Made by a program: the position numbers and the translations under genes
Shown here: in pieces, positions 10,026 to 18,156 of the stretch
Numbering within the stretch: position 1 is the stretch's first letter
Layout: each line of letters opens with the position of its first letter
The notes under the pieces: generated by a model
Told to the model about the DNA's origin: nothing
What the model saw: only the letters and a program-made list of their open reading frames with translations
Database searches by the model: none
NCBI GenBank assembly: GCA_002368795.1
Contig: DFFG01000047.1
Location: 26,636 to 90,635 of the forward strand
DNA: 64,000 nucleotides
DNA from: Eubacterium sp. UBA3782
GTDB lineage: Bacteria > Bacillota > Clostridia > Lachnospirales > Lachnospiraceae
Reading direction: 5' to 3'

Positions 10026-10244
10026 GTGAGCAGACAGTCGCAATGCCGCGGAGATATCTGTCCGGCGAACGGAAGGAAGCCGACGCAGGAAGCGCGAGCA
10101 TAGCTGAGGCGCCCGGAGGACTGTCTGAGCGCACATCGTGCGCGAGTTTCCGGAGGGCGGCTCTAATCGGCGGCGCAGCGCTGACCAGGAGGCGACGTGT
10201 GAGCGGACAGACATCTCTGCGGCATAAGACAAAAGTCAGCTCAC
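10026..10244. repeat. About 220-bp imperfect palindromic intergenic element
   Basis: This fills most of the 315-base gap between the two halves of DUF6077-like pair 1. The arms are 10043-10064 and 10204-10225: 22 bases that are inverted copies except for two positions. They are flanked by outer complementary blocks GTGAGC (10026-10031) and GCTCAC (10239-10244). Near the middle is a tight hairpin, GCGCAC-ATC-GTGCGC (10129-10143). The sequence is GC-rich and unlike its neighbours, and the open frames across it give Arg/Ser-rich nonsense. It resembles a MITE or a large structured intergenic repeat. No transposase is present. Confidence 0.65.
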
Positions 10245-10275
10245 GAAAAGACAGCAGACACAGATTTACAGGATA

Positions 10276-10284
10276 TGGTATAAT
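10276..10284 (+). promoter_or_regulatory. Extended -10 promoter element overlapping the start of the 10287 gene
   Basis: TGG followed by a perfect TATAAT (10279-10284) forms an extended -10; the upstream -35 (CAGACA, 10255-10260) is weak. It sits just right of the palindromic element. Transcription from it would begin near 10291, after the annotated ATG, so a transcript from here would have to use the downstream ATG at 10311. Confidence 0.4.
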
Positions 10285-10286
10285 AT

Positions 10287-11066
10287 ATGGTCAGAGATTT
10301 TTTGAATTTCATGAATGAGGTATACGGCGGCAACCTGATCCCGCTTCTTTTCATCCTTGCCCTGATCTATATCTTTTTCCGGGCAAAGGAGTTGCGCAGG
10401 ATCCTGTTCTGGCCTTCGCTGCTTCTGATCCTGCTGCTTTGGAACCCGATCCTGTATGAGTTCCTCTGGAAACGGATCCTGGCGCTGGCCAGCAGTACAG
10501 CGGTCTGGCGGATCTTCTGGGTGATCCCGGTGCTGTCGGTTATCGGCTTTGCCTGTGTGCATCTGGTACGTTCGTTGAAAGGGCCCTGGATGCAGGGGGC
10601 GGCGGCTGCCGTGTTTCTTGCAGTCATTGCCTTTACGGGTACGTATGTCTATACGGCGCCGGAGACCAGCTTTTCGACGGCTGAAAACAAGTACAAGATC
10701 CCGACCCAGACCATCTATGTGGCTGAGGCACTGCTGCAGCTGGATGATGCGCCAAGGGTCGTGATGGATGAAGGCCTTATCTACTATATGCGGGAGTATT
10801 CCTCTGCGATCCATATGATGTATGGCCGGGATGTTTTTGGCTATATTACATGGCATGGACAGCAGTATCAGGATGTGCTGGAGGCTCTTCGGAATATCAA
10901 TGAGGAAAATCTGCAGCATGTCGTCAGCCGTATGCGTGAGCTGGACTATGAGTACCTGGTCATCAACAGAAACCAGGGATATGATGAGGAGATGTTTCAG
11001 AAAGCAGGACTGGTCCGGGCATCCGATGCCCTGGAATTTGTGATCTGCAGACTGGAGGAAGCATGA
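10287..11066 (+). CDS. DUF6077-like membrane protein, C-terminal half (pair 1)
   Basis: About 259 residues: four or so hydrophobic segments up to residue 125, then a soluble C-terminal domain of some 130 residues, probably outside the cell. It matches the C-half gene at 12996 in layout and in its opening EVY-GN motif, and the two halves together have the size of one full protein. The start is uncertain: ATG 10287 has a poor ribosome site and lies inside a likely promoter region; ATG 10311 is in frame and begins MNEVYGGN. The stop overlaps the next gene by four bases (ATGA). Function unknown. Confidence 0.65.
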   Translation: MVRDFLNFMNEVYGGNLIPLLFILALIYIFFRAKELRRILFWPSLLLILLLWNPILYEFLWKRILALASSTAVWRIFWVIPVLSVIGFACVHLVRSLKGPWMQGAAAAVFLAVIAFTGTYVYTAPETSFSTAENKYKIPTQTIYVAEALLQLDDAPRVVMDEGLIYYMREYSSAIHMMYGRDVFGYITWHGQQYQDVLEALRNINEENLQHVVSRMRELDYEYLVINRNQGYDEEMFQKAGLVRASDALEFVICRLEEA

Positions 11067-11875
11067 CAGGGAAGAACATCAGGCTGATCGTTGCCTGCCA
11101 TAAGGCCTGTGAGGTGCCGCCAAGTGATCTGTATCTGCCGGTGCAGGTCGGTGCGGCGGGAAAGCCGGATATCGGTTTTTCCCGTGACGATACGGGCAGC
11201 AATATCAGCGGGAAGAATCCCATCTATTGTGAGCTGACCGGTCTGTACTGGGCCTGGAAGAATCTGGATGCGGATTACCTGGGGCTGGTTCATTACAGAC
11301 GGTATTTTGCCGAGAAGCGGCAGCTGCCGGGGCGCAAAAGCAGCATGGCAGATGTCCTGACCCGTGAAACGTGTGAACGGCTTCTTGACCAGTACCGGGT
11401 GCTTGTGCCGAAAAAACGGCGGTACTATATCGAGAGTGTGTACACCCATTATGCCCACACCTTTGAGGGCGCACAGCTGGAGGCGGCGAGGAGAGTTATC
11501 TCAGAGCAGTGTCCGGAGTATCTGCTGGATTTCGATAAGCTCATGAAGGGCACCTCGGCCTATATCTTCAACATGTTCATCATGGACCGTCAGCTGACGG
11601 AAGCCTACTGTACCTGGCTCTTTGATATTCTTGAGCGGGTGGAGCAGATCTATTCTGTGGAGGGCATGACGGATTTTGAAAAACGATATGCAGGACGGAT
11701 CAGCGAGCGGCTGTTCAATGTCTGGCTGCAGTATCAGGTGCGCACAGGAGTACTGCCGAAAGAAAGCATACATGAGATCCCCTATCTGTATCTGGGAAAT
11801 GTGGACTGGAGACGCAAGATCCTTTCCTTCCTGAAGGCAAAATTCCTGCACAAAAAATACGATAAGAGCTTTTAA
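11063..11875 (+). CDS. DUF4422 domain protein, putative glycosyltransferase
   Basis: A soluble 270-residue protein of the DUF4422 family, common in capsule and exopolysaccharide loci and thought to be a glycosyltransferase. Visible features are the start IRLIVACHK, the GKNPIYCELTGLYWAWKN region and the LGLVHYRRYF motif, then SAYIFNMFIMDR. It overlaps the stop of the upstream membrane protein (ATGA), so the two are likely translated together. It separates the two DUF6077-like pairs. The sugar it transfers is unknown. Confidence 0.85.
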   Translation: MTGKNIRLIVACHKACEVPPSDLYLPVQVGAAGKPDIGFSRDDTGSNISGKNPIYCELTGLYWAWKNLDADYLGLVHYRRYFAEKRQLPGRKSSMADVLTRETCERLLDQYRVLVPKKRRYYIESVYTHYAHTFEGAQLEAARRVISEQCPEYLLDFDKLMKGTSAYIFNMFIMDRQLTEAYCTWLFDILERVEQIYSVEGMTDFEKRYAGRISERLFNVWLQYQVRTGVLPKESIHEIPYLYLGNVDWRRKILSFLKAKFLHKKYDKSF

Positions 11876-11893
11876 GACGGACAGGGAGAGACG

Positions 11894-12964
11894 ATGGACC
11901 AGCTGGTGATGGCTGCACTCTGTGCATTGATATATTTAAGCATATACTATATAATCGGTGCGGCTGCAGCGAAGTGGTCCGGCATGGAGAATGATGTCTC
12001 CATCCAGCTGATCTACGGCATGTTTGCCTATGCCATCCTGTTCTTCGTCTATGTGATGCCCCTGAAACTCCGGGTGGCGCCGGTCTCGGTGACCGGTCCG
12101 GTATGGCTGGTGATCGTTCTGGCACTCTGTGCTTTTCTGGTCTTCCGGAACCGTTCCTATATGGCTGAGGGACTTTCCTCCTGCCGGGCACGGATCATGG
12201 CGGACCCCCTTCCGGTGCTTGTTGTGGCCGGGGTGACTATCCTCATGCTGCTGTTTGCGGAAGTTTACGGGCGGATCCTGGGAGGGACCAACCAGGCCCT
12301 GTTTGTCGGCTATGTCTCTACGGCAGTTGCTCACAATGAGCTGGGCACCTTTTCCTCAGAGATGGGTGTTGCCCTGGACAGCTTCGACAAGAGCTATCTG
12401 CTCCAGACCTATCTGGATCACAGTGCCCTGGTCTGCCGGATGACAGGCCTCAACCCGCTGGTTGAGGTAAAAACGGTAAATACCGGCATTTTTATCCTGA
12501 TGCAGAACCTTGTCGTTTGGAAGAGTGCCCTTGCCTTCGCGAAGAAGGATACAAAGAAGGGTATCCTGTTTTACCTGGTGTACACTGCAGTATCCAATGT
12601 GTTCGCCAGGTCCCAGCTCCTTCCCGGTCTGTATGCCTATTACCGGACCCACGAGGGCAAGAACTTTTTTGTCAACATCGCACTGCCCCTGATGGTGGTG
12701 CTGCTCTGGGAGATGTGGGAGAGACCGAAGGACAGATCGCTCCTGTGGAAGTCTGTGCTGGTTTATGCAGGCTCCTTTACCTGGTCCATGTCTGCCATGT
12801 TTACCTGTCCATTCCTTCTGATCAGCTATATTCCTTTTGCGGCATGCACGAAGGAGCGGCAGGTCTGGATCAATCTCTTTGTGTGTATGTGTATCTGCGG
12901 CATGGCGGCAGTCTACTATCTGCTCTGCCTGAAGGGGGTCCTGACCCTCGCCATTCCCCGCTAG
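11894..12964 (+). CDS. DUF6077-like polytopic membrane protein, N-terminal half (pair 2)
   Basis: A 356-residue membrane protein with about nine hydrophobic segments. Its order of segments and the long external loop (residues 125-205, beginning YGRILGGTNQ) match the N-half gene at 8874, though the sequence is more divergent. It ends with a clean stop; the partner at 12996 follows after 31 bases with its own AGGAGG site. That argues that the split is real and stable here, not a sequencing frameshift. It may work with its partner as a membrane glycosyltransferase or polymer-handling protein; this is inferred only. Confidence 0.62.
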   Translation: MDQLVMAALCALIYLSIYYIIGAAAAKWSGMENDVSIQLIYGMFAYAILFFVYVMPLKLRVAPVSVTGPVWLVIVLALCAFLVFRNRSYMAEGLSSCRARIMADPLPVLVVAGVTILMLLFAEVYGRILGGTNQALFVGYVSTAVAHNELGTFSSEMGVALDSFDKSYLLQTYLDHSALVCRMTGLNPLVEVKTVNTGIFILMQNLVVWKSALAFAKKDTKKGILFYLVYTAVSNVFARSQLLPGLYAYYRTHEGKNFFVNIALPLMVVLLWEMWERPKDRSLLWKSVLVYAGSFTWSMSAMFTCPFLLISYIPFAACTKERQVWINLFVCMCICGMAAVYYLLCLKGVLTLAIPR

Positions 12965-12995
12965 TTCCGATGAACTGATCTGACAGGAGGCAGAT

Positions 12996-13886
12996 ATGCA
13001 TTACGATATAGAAGTATACAGTGGAAATGAATTCTTCTGGGAGTGCCTCAGGGTCTACTGGTCCACCTTTTCCACGGGGATCAAACTCCTGCTGGCCGGT
13101 TACCTGGTGCTGGTGGTGCTCATCCTCATCTTCGGCACAAAGAAGGAGAGGACCTTTTTCGGAGCCCAGCTGGCTGTCCTGATCCTGTGCCCGCTAAATC
13201 CTGTAGTGGCCTGGCAGCTGGTGGTGCACCTGGATTTTGCCACCCGGTATTTCCGGCTGTTCTGGATGATCCCGGTGGCCCTGACTTATGCCTACGTGTT
13301 CGTGAAGGTCTGGGAGAGACTTCCGAAGGCAGCAAAAGCGGCAGCGGCAGCCTTTGCTGCGGTGTTCTTTGTCTGGTCCTGCCGGCAGGTCACGGTATGG
13401 ACAGCCGGCGTGTTTACGGGATACCGGCCGAACACCGGGATGATGGCCTACACGAATGTATATAAGGTAGAGGATGACGTGATCCAGGCGGCGGACGCCA
13501 TTGAGAAGGATGCCGGGGACCGTTATGCCACCAAGCGAGTGCTCTATGACTATAATTTTTACCTGGAGGTCAGGGCCTACGACGGCTCCTTCCAGTGCCT
13601 GATGCAGCAGTATAAGTTCGATCCCAACCGGGAATACAGTCAGGAAGAGTATGAGGCACTGTTCCGGGAAAAGGAGTGGAGAAATCTGCTTCACTATACT
13701 TTTTTTAACCGGAACGGCTCCAAGGGCGTCCTGGATGTGACGGCAGAGGATCTGGAGCTTGTGATGGACAAATGCAAAGTGGAATACGTGATCGTGCCGA
13801 AGGACAATACCTACTACAGCACCTGGCTGGAGGCAGGGGAGGATATCTGCGACACGGAATATTACAGCGTTGTAAAGAATGTCTGA
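12996..13886 (+). CDS. DUF6077-like membrane protein, C-terminal half (pair 2)
   Basis: A 296-residue protein with about four hydrophobic segments (residues 25-140), then a soluble C-terminal domain rich in aromatic and acidic residues (residues 145-296). The start MHYDIEVYSGNEF lines up with the EVYGGN region of the 10287 gene, showing that both are C-halves of the same family. The strong AGGAGG site supports the start. rmlC begins about 95 bases downstream. Function unknown. Confidence 0.62.
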   Translation: MHYDIEVYSGNEFFWECLRVYWSTFSTGIKLLLAGYLVLVVLILIFGTKKERTFFGAQLAVLILCPLNPVVAWQLVVHLDFATRYFRLFWMIPVALTYAYVFVKVWERLPKAAKAAAAAFAAVFFVWSCRQVTVWTAGVFTGYRPNTGMMAYTNVYKVEDDVIQAADAIEKDAGDRYATKRVLYDYNFYLEVRAYDGSFQCLMQQYKFDPNREYSQEEYEALFREKEWRNLLHYTFFNRNGSKGVLDVTAEDLELVMDKCKVEYVIVPKDNTYYSTWLEAGEDICDTEYYSVVKNV

Positions 13887-13980
13887 CGAAAGAGCGGACA
13901 GATGAGATGAACTGCCCTTCAAAGAGGGAGACACCGCGATCGGACGGCAGGATAACAAAAGGTGACACCAGGAGGAAATC

Positions 13981-14550
13981 ATGGGAAAAATCAAAGTGAC
14001 AGAAAACTGCGGAGGCATCAAAGGTCTGTATGTGATCGAGCCAACTGTTTTTGGCGACAGCCGCGGATATTTCATGGAATCCTACAACTACAATGATTTT
14101 GCAGCGGCAGGGATCGACTGCCAGTTTGTACAGGACAATCAGAGCGCATCCCGGAAGGGTGTGCTGCGCGGCCTGCATTTTCAGATCAATTACCCCCAGG
14201 ACAAGCTGGTCCGTGTCATAAGAGGAGAGGTCTTTGATGTTGCCGTGGACCTGAGGAAGGGCAGCGAGACCTTTGGCCGGTGGTATGGCATTCGCCTTTC
14301 CGAAGAAAACAAAAAGCAGTTCTTTATTCCGAAGAATTTTGCCCATGGCTTTATCGTGCTTTCTGACTATGCGGAGTTCTGCTATAAGGTCACGGATTTC
14401 TACCATCCCAACGATGAGGGCGGCCTGATGTGGAACGACCCGGATATCGGTGTGGAATGGCCGATGCCGGAGGGGATGGGGCCGGATGACCTGATCCTGT
14501 CGGATAAGGACAAGGTGAACTGGAGCTGGAAGGCATATTGCGCCAGATAA
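13981..14550 (+). CDS. rmlC: dTDP-4-dehydrorhamnose 3,5-epimerase RmlC
   Basis: RmlC inverts C3 and C5 of dTDP-4-keto-6-deoxyglucose before RmlD reduces it. The cupin signature is clear: FGDSRGYFMES, then QDNQSASRKGVLRGLHFQ with catalytic H66, DLRKGS and the FAHGFIVLS strand. Its 189 residues are normal. AGGAGG precedes the ATG. It is set apart from rmlABD by the DUF6077-like and DUF4422 genes. The last 48 bases are part of a 43-bp tandem duplication that runs past the stop codon. Confidence 0.96.
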   Translation: MGKIKVTENCGGIKGLYVIEPTVFGDSRGYFMESYNYNDFAAAGIDCQFVQDNQSASRKGVLRGLHFQINYPQDKLVRVIRGEVFDVAVDLRKGSETFGRWYGIRLSEENKKQFFIPKNFAHGFIVLSDYAEFCYKVTDFYHPNDEGGLMWNDPDIGVEWPMPEGMGPDDLILSDKDKVNWSWKAYCAR

Positions 14551-14588
14551 GGACAAGGTAACCTGGAGCCGGAAGTTGTATTGCGCCA
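14503..14588 (+). repeat. 43-bp tandem duplication across the rmlC stop codon
   Basis: Unit 1 (14503-14545) and unit 2 (14546-14588) both begin GATAAGGACAAGGT and end TATTGCGCCA, with a few differences in between; a third partial copy begins GATAAGGAAA at 14589. The first base of unit 2 opens the stop-codon region of rmlC, so copy 2 is untranslated and separates rmlC from the next gene. Confidence 0.85.
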
Positions 14589-14605
14589 GATAAGGAAATG
14601 GAAAG

Positions 14606-15892
14606 ATGAACACCCTGAGATTCGCAAAGTTTTCTCCGGAACGGAGGGAGAAATATCGGCTGGTCACGGAGATCTGGGAGGATGCCTGCGGCAATCCTAT
14701 GGTCAGGAAAGTACCTGCTGGCAGCGAAGCCTGTGAGCATCTGGCATCGCTGCCGGAAAAACAGGCGCTTCTGGAAAGACTGTACGGGCCGGCTGTCTGC
14801 ATCAACCGCTGCGCCCTGTGCGAGGACGGTACCCTGGCAATTGAGTATGTGGACGGGACCTCCATGGAGCAGACGCTGGATGAGCTGTTCAGGACAAAGG
14901 GATTTGAGGCTGCCGCAGAGGCGTTTCTTGCACAGCTGAACTGGATGATCCCGGAGGAGAAGCTGGAGAAGTTTGTACCCTCCGAGGACTTTGCCTTCTG
15001 GTTTGGGGAGGATGTGGCGGCACACCCCGGCTGGATGAGTCTTCCGGTATCCAATCTGGATATGATCCCGGCCAACCTGATCCGCAGAGGGAGCGAACAG
15101 GTGATGCTGGACTATGAATGGACATTCGCCTTTCCTGTTCCGGCGGATTATCTCAGGTACAGGATCGTCTTTTATTATTTCTTCCGCCATGCAGCGAAGC
15201 TTTCTGTCACGGACAGAGCCGCTTTTTACAAACGCTTCGGGATCCGGAGCAGAGAGCTTCCCATCTGGCAGAAGATGGAGGAGAATTTTCAGAAGCGGAT
15301 CCTGAATGCTGTGGAGGAGAAAACGGCGGGCAAGGAGGATCAGGCCCTTCCGGACGGGGGTCCAGGCAGCGCACAGGGCAGTGCCCACCGTCTGCAGATC
15401 TACTGGAACCAGGGCGAAGGCTGGGGGGAGGAGGACTCCTGTTTATACGACATGCCGGAGCGTGAGATACAGCTGCGGATCGAGATCCCGGAGGGGACGG
15501 CAGCACTTAGGATCGATCCGGGCGATGTTCCGTGCATCTGCGAGTTCTCAGAGCTTTCGATCGAAGAGAACGGACAGAAGAGAGGCTTTGAACTGGCCGC
15601 AAACGGGATCATGGCAGATGACAGGTGTTTTCTGTTCATTGAATCGGATCCCAATATCTACATTACCCCGGTGCAGGCAGCGGGAGATGCGGCTGCACAG
15701 GAAGGCGCAGGCAGCCCCGCAGATTTTGGCGGGATGACCCTGTGCATCGGCTTGCGGACATGGGGGAACAGGGCAGAGGCCGCCCGGGCAGCAGCAGAGC
15801 GGATCAACGCGCTCAGAAACCGCATCGAGCGGATCGAATCGAGCAGGGCATACCGGCTGTACCGGATGATAAAAGGAAAACCAAAGGATTGA
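14606..15892 (+). CDS. Kinase-like protein with beta-rich domain and C-terminal helix (possible chain-terminating kinase)
   Basis: No family name comes to mind for this 428-residue protein. Residues 1-230 read like a distant APH/protein-kinase fold: a candidate ATP lysine (VRKV, K35), a hinge-like IEYVDG, a catalytic-loop pattern with D152 and N157 (LDMIPANL), and an acidic DYEW (D169, E171) in the DFG position. Residues 245-380 look like a beta sandwich, and 385-428 form a charged helix ending SSRAYRLYRMIKG, a tail often seen in polysaccharide enzymes. It sits just ahead of two GT2 enzymes and wzm/wzt. By analogy with WbdD of E. coli O9a it may cap a chain for export; this is inference. Confidence 0.5.
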   Translation: MNTLRFAKFSPERREKYRLVTEIWEDACGNPMVRKVPAGSEACEHLASLPEKQALLERLYGPAVCINRCALCEDGTLAIEYVDGTSMEQTLDELFRTKGFEAAAEAFLAQLNWMIPEEKLEKFVPSEDFAFWFGEDVAAHPGWMSLPVSNLDMIPANLIRRGSEQVMLDYEWTFAFPVPADYLRYRIVFYYFFRHAAKLSVTDRAAFYKRFGIRSRELPIWQKMEENFQKRILNAVEEKTAGKEDQALPDGGPGSAQGSAHRLQIYWNQGEGWGEEDSCLYDMPEREIQLRIEIPEGTAALRIDPGDVPCICEFSELSIEENGQKRGFELAANGIMADDRCFLFIESDPNIYITPVQAAGDAAAQEGAGSPADFGGMTLCIGLRTWGNRAEAARAAAERINALRNRIERIESSRAYRLYRMIKGKPKD

Positions 15893-15896
15893 TTCT

Positions 15897-18074
15897 ATGG
15901 GGAAATTACGCTACAACGTTGACAACTGGATAGAGAACGGAGATTCCTGGAGGATCCGCGGATGGGCTTACATGGACGATCAGCATGAATGCGTGATCCG
16001 TCTGCTGGACGCCAGAAAGATGCCGCTTCCTGCGATGATCAGCCGTACGGAGCGAAAGGACGTTGACCAGGAGACCGGGGCAGACGGCTCGCTGCCGGCG
16101 GGGTTCGTGATCGATATTTCAAAGGAAGCAGCCGGCAAAAAAAAGGTCTGGCTGGAGATCACGGCCGATGGCAGGACCTATTTGCGCCGCTACCGCATTC
16201 CATACAGTGAGGCCCAGAGGGAGCAGAACAAAAAGCCTGCCGGACCTCTGATGGAAAAACTGATGGGGATCACGATCCGGGGCAGATCTTTGGGCTATCT
16301 GATCCGGCATGGCCGCCAGGTTGCCCATACCTATGGCATGGTCGAGTCTCTGCGCAGGCTCCGGAGCTTTGCCGGCAGGAAGAAGGATGATCTTTACAAG
16401 AACTGGATCGAAAAATATGAAAAGCTGGATGAGCGGCTGGAGGAGCAGAAGGCGGCAGACTTTGGCTTTCGCCCGCTGATCAGCGTTGTGGTTCCCGTGT
16501 ATCGGACACCGGAGCATTTTCTGCGGGATCTGATCCGTTCTATGAAGACGCAGACATACGACAACTGGGAGCTGTGTCTGGCAGATGCCAGCGGCAGCCC
16601 GTCTCCTCTGGCAGGATTTCTTGCCAGAGAGGAGAAGGAGGATCCCAGGATCCGTTCCGTACAGCTCGCCAGCAACGGCGGCATATCGGAAAATACGAAT
16701 GAGGCGATAAAGATCGCCAGGGGAGAATATATCGCGTTCTGCGATCACGATGATACACTGGCGCCCCATGCCATGTACGAGATCGTAAAGGCCCTGAACG
16801 AGCATCCGGATGCCGATGTCCTTTATTCCGATGAGGACAAGATCGATGCGGACAAAAGCTTCCGCTATGACCCGAATTTCAAGCCGGATTTCAATATGGA
16901 CCTGCTGGCAAGCATAAATTACATCTGCCATCTGTTTGTGGCAAAGCGAAGCCTGCTGGATAAGGTCGGGCTGCTCAGAAAAGAATATGACGGCTCCCAG
17001 GATCATGATCTGATCCTGCGTGCCTGTGAAGAAGCCGGGCAGATCGTACATATTCCGGAGATCCTGTATCACTGGAGATCTCATGCTTCTTCCACAGCAG
17101 AAGATCCCGAGAGCAAGATGTACTGCTATGAGGCAGGCCGCAGGGCGGTACAGGCACACTATGACCGTGCGGGCATACCGGCGGAGGTTTCCCTGGGAGA
17201 GGTGTATGGCACCTACCGGACACGGTTCCTGTGGGAAGAGAAGCCTCTGGTATCGATCATTATCCCAAATAAGGACCACACCGATGATCTGGATAAATGT
17301 GTGCGGTCCATCCAGAACGGATCCACATACCGGAATCTGGAATTTATTATTGTCGAAAATAACAGCGAGAAGGAAGAGACCTTCCGGTATTACGAAAAGC
17401 TTTCCGGCGAATTTGCCAACGTAAAGGTCGTCCGCTGGGAGGAGAGCTTCAATTTCTCGAAGATCAATAACTTTGGCGTGAAGCATGCTTCCGGCGAGTA
17501 TCTGCTCCTGCTGAACAACGATACAGAGCTGATCGCACCGGACGCCATCGGGGATATGCTTGGCTACTGCATGCGCAGTGACGTGGGCGCGGTCGGCGCC
17601 AGACTGTACTTTGGCGACAATACGATCCAGCACGCAGGCGTGGTCATCGGCTACGGCGGGTTTGCCGGGCACTGCTTTGTCAACGAGCCAAGGACTTCGA
17701 ACGGCTATATGAGCCGCATCATCTGCGCCTGTGATTACTCGGCGGTGACAGCTGCCTGCCTGATGACAAAGCGGAGCGCCTTTGAGGCGGTGGGAGGTCT
17801 GACGGAGTCCTTCGAGATCGCGCTGAATGACATCGATTATTGTCTGAAGCTGAGGGAAAAGCAGTATACCATCGTTTATGATCCCTGGGCTGAATTCTAT
17901 CATTATGAGTCGAAGTCCAGAGGACTGGACGCGGAGGATCCGGAAAAGAACGCCCGGCTGCAGGCCGAGGTGAAAAAATTCCGCAGCCGCTGGAGCGGCA
18001 TCCTGGAAGAAGGGGATCCTTACTACAATCCGAACCTGAGCCTGGTCCGCCAGGACTATTCGGTAAAGGAATAA
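15897..18074 (+). CDS. Two-domain GT2 glycosyltransferase (rhamnan-type)
   Basis: A 725-residue enzyme. Residues 1-105 form an N-terminal beta-rich module. The first GT2 domain begins near residue 193 (PLISVVVPVYR) and has FCDHDDTL and LYSDEDKID as donor and metal motifs. The second begins near 448 (PLVSIIIPNKDHTDDL) and carries VENNSE, LLLNNDTEL and the HYESKSRG C-terminal motif. Both domains look intact, so the protein could add two linkages of a rhamnose polymer, as known for paired GT2 enzymes in O-antigen loci. It starts four bases after the kinase-like gene. The 18157 gene is its paralogue. Confidence 0.88.
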   Translation: MGKLRYNVDNWIENGDSWRIRGWAYMDDQHECVIRLLDARKMPLPAMISRTERKDVDQETGADGSLPAGFVIDISKEAAGKKKVWLEITADGRTYLRRYRIPYSEAQREQNKKPAGPLMEKLMGITIRGRSLGYLIRHGRQVAHTYGMVESLRRLRSFAGRKKDDLYKNWIEKYEKLDERLEEQKAADFGFRPLISVVVPVYRTPEHFLRDLIRSMKTQTYDNWELCLADASGSPSPLAGFLAREEKEDPRIRSVQLASNGGISENTNEAIKIARGEYIAFCDHDDTLAPHAMYEIVKALNEHPDADVLYSDEDKIDADKSFRYDPNFKPDFNMDLLASINYICHLFVAKRSLLDKVGLLRKEYDGSQDHDLILRACEEAGQIVHIPEILYHWRSHASSTAEDPESKMYCYEAGRRAVQAHYDRAGIPAEVSLGEVYGTYRTRFLWEEKPLVSIIIPNKDHTDDLDKCVRSIQNGSTYRNLEFIIVENNSEKEETFRYYEKLSGEFANVKVVRWEESFNFSKINNFGVKHASGEYLLLLNNDTELIAPDAIGDMLGYCMRSDVGAVGARLYFGDNTIQHAGVVIGYGGFAGHCFVNEPRTSNGYMSRIICACDYSAVTAACLMTKRSAFEAVGGLTESFEIALNDIDYCLKLREKQYTIVYDPWAEFYHYESKSRGLDAEDPEKNARLQAEVKKFRSRWSGILEEGDPYYNPNLSLVRQDYSVKE

Positions 18075-18156
18075 GAAAGCGCCTTTCCATAATTCATACA
18101 GAACGCGGAGAGCACAGAAGCAGCATACGAACACGAAATACGAGGATAGCAGGCCT

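Noticed and set aside
9972..10286. Insertion sequence with transposase
   Set aside because: No transposase-like frame is present and the element is too short; only a non-autonomous or structural repeat can be supported.
9881..10318. A 145-codon plus-strand open frame through the palindromic element
   Set aside because: It starts inside the DUF6077-like gene in another frame, and its product is Arg/Ser/Gly-rich with no support from a ribosome site.
16119..18134. A 671-codon minus-strand open frame opposite the two-domain GT2
   Set aside because: Same type of shadow; the plus-strand product has full GT2 motifs and a proper ribosome site.
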